Source of the DNA: Blakeslea trispora
Lineage: Eukaryota; Mucoromycota; Mucoromycetes; Mucorales; Choanephoraceae
Direction: 5' to 3'
Length of the DNA stretch: 64,000 bases
NCBI GenBank assembly: GCA_025331445.1
Contig: JAIWNE010000014.1
Span: forward strand, 1-64,000
Positions 59,501 to 64,000 of the stretch are shown here, piece by piece. Below the pieces are notes generated by a model. It saw only the letters and a program-made list of their open reading frames with translations. It did not search any database and was not told the DNA's origin. Within the stretch, counting starts at the first letter, position 1; every line of letters starts with the position of its first letter. The position numbers and the translations under genes were made by a program.

Positions 59501-62500
59501 ATCCATCTTGGGGATTCTGCCAGATTCGCGGTGTCAAAATGTTCATTTCTATTCCATCGTCTTGACTTATATTGATCTGATATTCGCCTATACATTCACC
59601 ACGAGTGGCCACACTATCGTCATTACATATCCACATTAGACCATTGAATATGTTGAGGCCATAAATAGAAAACGGGATAAGTACTAGCATAGTGAAGATC
59701 AAGGCATCAAACATCAATGGCAAAGCATAAAACAAGGAAACAAAGATATCGCGTACGCCGTCAAAGTAGCGAATCAGACGTAGAATACGTAAACTTCGAA
59801 AGGTACTCAAACCACGCGGTGTGTTTTCATAGGATATAAAAATAGTGCCAATATTAAGCAAGATGACACTTAAATCCAACTGATTCCAATGGTTTCTGAG
59901 ATAGGCATTCGGTGTCAACAGAAACCCATCGGCTATGATACGGATACTCACTTCAACCAGAAACACGATGCTAAGTGCGATTTCAATGGTGCTATAGACA
60001 TCTGCTTTGGATGTGTCTTTTCTCAGTAACCGAGTGGAAGGCTCATCCAAGATGACCATCAAAATGCTGACTAACACGCAGGCCATAACAATCCAATTGA
60101 ACAGATTTTGCTTTTCGGCCTGACTATCACTACTGCTGTATCCAACCAGTTTTCTGCACCAATTTCTTATACGACTATTCTCTGAGAAGAAAAACAAAGA
60201 ATTGACAACGGGCATATCTTCCTTTTGTGCTGCACGATTTTCTTCAGCAGCAATTACATCGTAATCCAAAGGTGCTTCGTCTGCATCTTGTGTTAAAAAG
60301 TTTCTAGAGCAAGAAAAGACAATGGTCAGAAAGCATTCATTTCTTCTATATATATATCATCCCTTTTCTTCAAAAAAAAAACACTACGAAAAAGAGAAGG
60401 ACAGACTTACATTGGTACTGATTTAACACTGTTTTGTTTCTGAAGGAATGGGATGCGCTGTCGAATAGTACGCAAAACACACGCAAGCTTTTGTTCTATC
60501 CAGCTGAGGTGTCTGACACTTTGATGCTGCAAGTGATTCTTTTTAGTTTTGTCTGACAAAATGCTGTCAATATCCGCTTTGGTTAAAGGGGCTGTCAAGT
60601 TTGCAGGTAGGTCAGTCACCTGGATTTGCTTGGAATCGTTTGAACGATAAAGCGGCCGAAACAATTTGAGCAAGATTGTCTCTGTTCTATCACTATCTTT
60701 AAATCGATGACGTTGAATGAAATCCTTTATCTGGTAATGTCGGATATAGTCATCACTAAGTTCAAAGTTTTCAAGTACTACAGCAATGTAAAGAGCAGAC
60801 ATGATGTATCTTCCAAATGCAAAATAAATAGAAAGAGCAATGGCTGCATAAACTGTACCATAGCCTGCTTGGCTTTGCATTGCATTGTACAAGATATCCT
60901 ATAAGAGAGAGAATAGGTAAGCTGTTGTTCATTAAACTAGCTAGTTGATACTTTACTGTCCAAGTTTCACTCGTGTAGATAACAATGAGAGATACAAATG
61001 ATTGCCAAAATGTATCAAAGCGATTTTCTGTATCTGTGTTGCTCACAACTTCAGTAAAATCGCCACCAAACATTTGCATAAAAATGGTAGAACATAGAGC
61101 TGTTGCTAAAACAAGGAACACCATGACATTGAAAACACTTTCACCTGTACCAAGCGCTCGAAGCTAAGATAATGCAATCAATATTAAATAAATGAATCGC
61201 TCACAGTTGTTGCTTACCACCAGCCGTTGAACTCGAGGAATACAGATAAATAAGCGATAAGATCTTAATATCTGAAAGATAGTTAGGTATTTGTAAGCTG
61301 AAGAATCTTGGATCATCGGCAGCTGAATAACACAGGTAGAGATCACCAAGAACAAATCAAACAAGTTAGTTTTCGATGACCAAAAACCCATCCAACTGAC
61401 AGCACCAATCATTCGAAGCAGTATCTCAATAGCAAAGATGAGTGTGAATGCAGTTTCCGCGCTATCTTGAAGTAAAAACAACATAAGCAATGAATCATCT
61501 GTCGACATAGTTCTGAACTTACCAACAAGATTCAAGGTTGATTGACTAGCAGTAAACGATTTCAAACACATGAAAATCAGGTCCAAAAATACTAAAAATC
61601 CACAAAAGTAAAAAAACGCTCGTTTCTTGACCAGACGAACAATCCACCATCTAATCTTGAGCCGAGTAACGCCTTTGCCTAAATCCTCTGGCGCATTATC
61701 AAACGTCCACATCATTTCATCATCCAATCCTTCCGCGTCACGCAAGACAGGGTAGCCATTTTTTTTGGCTGTAAATGCACTTACTGCATAATCTGCTCTA
61801 ATTCTGGCAAAAGCGGAAGTAATGACAGCTATAAAAAAAAGGAAAGAGGTAAGCAAAAAAGCACATAAAAAGCTATTTTCTTTTCTACTTTACCAAATAA
61901 CAAGAAGGTCAAGACAAAGCCAATAATGTAGACACCTAAGCAATAGTATAAGGCAGATACAGTAGAATCGGCATCCTGACTGATATACATCAAATCTGTC
62001 CATTGTTCCATGGATACAAAAGTGTAAACACTTAAAAATGAAGAAAATATAGTGTCATAGTTGACAAATCCAGAGTTCGGGTTGTTATCGGAATGCTCCA
62101 TACATATTTGGCCTACACTACAGATAGTGCCATGGTAGCCAGGATAGCTTGTCTTTCCTGTTTCTGGGTTATAAGCACCCACAATGACAGAACCGTCGAA
62201 ATAGCCTGAGCAATATACTGGTGGCTGCACCAATTGCACTATTCCATTCCAAGAAAAAAAATCGGCATTAGCTAAGAGGAAACAATACAGCCATCAATCT
62301 ACTTACATTCATTACTGCCGTCTGTAAAATAGCAGCGTCTTGAAAAAACTCCACTAAATGAAATTAAACCTATAAGAGCAAACAGTAAAAGAAAGAAAAT
62401 GATAAGGCCAGAGACGGCTAACAAAATTTTCCAGTTGGTTTCAAGCGACTTCAAAATAACAGCAGTACCAGGCAAGATGGATAGCAATCGAAGTGGCCTC

Positions 62501-64000
62501 ATAGAAGCGAGTGACTTGAATAAAGAGATATAGGGATATCCATATATCATCAAGACAAAATCAATCCAATAGGAACCAATAGAAACTAGATCAATCCAAT
62601 TTCCAAAACTATGTAAATATGCACTATGGTTGCTTATGAACAGCGTCTTTGTTTCATCGTCTACTGTTGCTGAAAACGGCTGCTCTTTGGATAGCTCTGT
62701 AACAATTGCGCTACCTCTGATAGTGGCTGCTAAAGAGTTTTTACGCTTCCATAGTGAATTAGCATCTAGCGTATTGATCTTGAGTGAATGCTGTTTTGGT
62801 GCAATAATCAATCCGTATGCAACAATTTTGCAAAGCGCTTCAAGACTATAGATTTACAGCCCAAAAAAATTAATAAGATTATCAACACATTTTAAACTTT
62901 GTGAACATTACCTGTAAATGATTTGTATCAGCAAAATAGGATAATGCGTCCATTGACCACCAAACATAGATTTTTGATCATTTGCAGTGATAGGCACAGA
63001 AGCAAGCAAAAACCAATGAAAAACCATCAAGAGAAACAAGCTTGCTTCAACATATCTTTTTTACAAAACATATTAGGATTGTGAATTGGCTCAATTAAGT
63101 TCTATTTACCTTTTTCGGATAAAATACCAAGTGTATAAACGGATTGGGTTATTCGGCCCAAACAAGCACAATGTATGACCTTGCAGTGGATTTGGTTGAA
63201 CATCGGAGTGTGGTACAGGCCTTTTGGTTGCTTCTGAAATGTCGCTCTGTTCTTGCACAGGTTTTTGCTCAACAATTGAGTTGTGATCTATATCTGATCT
63301 CTCATCCCAACTGGTAGCAAATGATAACCAAGAGTGTCTATGTTTCTGGCTTGATGCTTGTTTTACTGAATAAGCTGAGTTTGCACTCATCTCAGTAGTG
63401 GGGAATGGGTTTAAAACCTTCTCGTTTATTCCAATAGAAGTAACATCTTCTGCTATGGTAGCGGGTAAACGGGCTTGTTCAGGCTGTTCAGGCTGTTCCG
63501 GCTCTTTCGGCGGAGGAGGCATAGTTGACTTGGCCTGATTCAAATCATATGTATCGTATTGAGCAATCTGGCTTGATTCAGGCGCTCTAGCATTGATCAC
63601 TCGTTGTGCGGCTTGGTATAGAAAGTCAATTAAAAAATACTTGTGCTTTACGTCTGCTTGTTGTAAAGGCGTTTGAGGCTGTCTATGATATGTCATTGAA
63701 TGGCGATAGGAGTGATGCGGATGTTGAGAATGATTTGGATTGGTATCCATATATCGATGATTAGCACTGTAAGCACGCATTGAAACACTGTTGCGGACAG
63801 AGGAGCCACTGACAGATGTGCCTGTATGCTGCTTTTTTGATCTCTTGCCGTCTCCTCGAGATGATTCCGAGAAAGTGGGTCGAAAGCTGTCTAATTCATA
63901 GCCCCACTCGCTCATGTTTGGACTAAATAAGGTAGCCGCTGATTTTTCTGGGTTTTGGCTTCGTCCATTTGATAGAGACGAAGAAGAATGTTCATGCGAT
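56540..64000 (-). CDS. CCH1: Cch1-type voltage-gated calcium channel alpha subunit (5' end off window)
   Basis: Plasma-membrane high-affinity Ca2+ channel that acts with Mid1. About 2,100 residues lie in the window; the frame stays open to 64000 (SHEHSSSSLSNGRSQ before MSEWGYELDSF), so the start is beyond it. After a Ser/Gln/Pro-rich N-terminus come four ion-transport domains. Domain I is ~62900-61900 with pore SMEQWTD. Domain II is ~61850-60780 with pore TSETWT. Domain III is 60150-59290 with pore TSTEGWVDS and S4 LRILRLIRYF. Domain IV is ~59050-58090 with pore TSGEAWVS and S4 RAERYCLILAAFRLGEG. All four pore loops carry Glu. A cytoplasmic tail with charged and Ser/Pro-rich parts follows. 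The last exon is tiny: SIWS splices to DMLRDERT before TAG at 56540. Roughly twenty introns. Confidence 0.94.

Overview
This looks like nuclear DNA of a filamentous fungus, most probably an early-diverging one of the Mucoromycota (Mucorales-like). The base composition is AT-rich. Genes are cut by many short introns of about 45-100 nt with GTAAG-type donors, and Pol II housekeeping genes stand alone and are well spaced. Fungus-specific families are present: Erg4 sterol reductase, Cch1 calcium channel, velvet regulator, Zn2Cys6 factor, Rxt3 and a Hal4/Npr1-type kinase. A DIRS-type tyrosine-recombinase retroelement and a gene of a family I associate with Mucorales add to this. The species cannot be fixed from the sequence alone. 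I saw no bacterial, viral, organellar, rRNA or convincing tRNA sequence and no CRISPR array.

Layout. 1-66: possible 3' end of a plus-strand gene. 1259-1877: ubiquitin-L40 fusion. 2054-5485 (-): VPS41. 6018-6789: PBDC1-like. 7102-8919: L-2-hydroxyglutarate dehydrogenase. 9363-10196 (-): Rho GTPase. 10.2-13.8 kb: gene-poor, with one decayed MITE. 13814-14311: small membrane/coiled-coil protein. 14.3-16.7 kb: empty. About 16.7-18.3 kb: velvet factor. 18.3-23.9 kb: gene-poor, with a complete MITE. 23970-25537: ERG4. 25804-27037: myristoylated-type EF-hand protein. 28529-29291: ribosomal protein S5. 29494-32732 (-): VIP1. 33461-33802 (-): TIM10.

33.9-44.5 kb is an accessory, repeat-rich island. 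It holds a near-perfect fold-back MITE, a DIRS retroelement remnant, a second MITE, a decamer minisatellite, an intact seven-exon gene of an uncharacterised family, a 210-bp tandem repeat, a dead Mutator-like transposase and a truncated arrestin-like gene. 44.8-64 kb returns to conserved genes: Hal4/Npr1-type kinase, short tropomyosin, RXT3 (-), NAA50, a membrane protein with a beta-solenoid-like ectodomain (-), a Zn2Cys6 factor (-) and the calcium channel CCH1 (-), whose 5' end runs off the window.

There are no operons. Neighbours form divergent or convergent pairs such as VPS41/PBDC1, RXT3/NAA50 and S5/VIP1. Shared biology is loose: calcium and phosphate signalling (CCH1, EF-hand protein, VIP1), membrane sterol and trafficking (ERG4, VPS41), polarity and actin (Rho GTPase, tropomyosin), and transcription (velvet, RXT3, Zn2Cys6). 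Several genes needed tiny or hidden first exons to make sense; these were resolved by hand from splice phase and are described in their entries.
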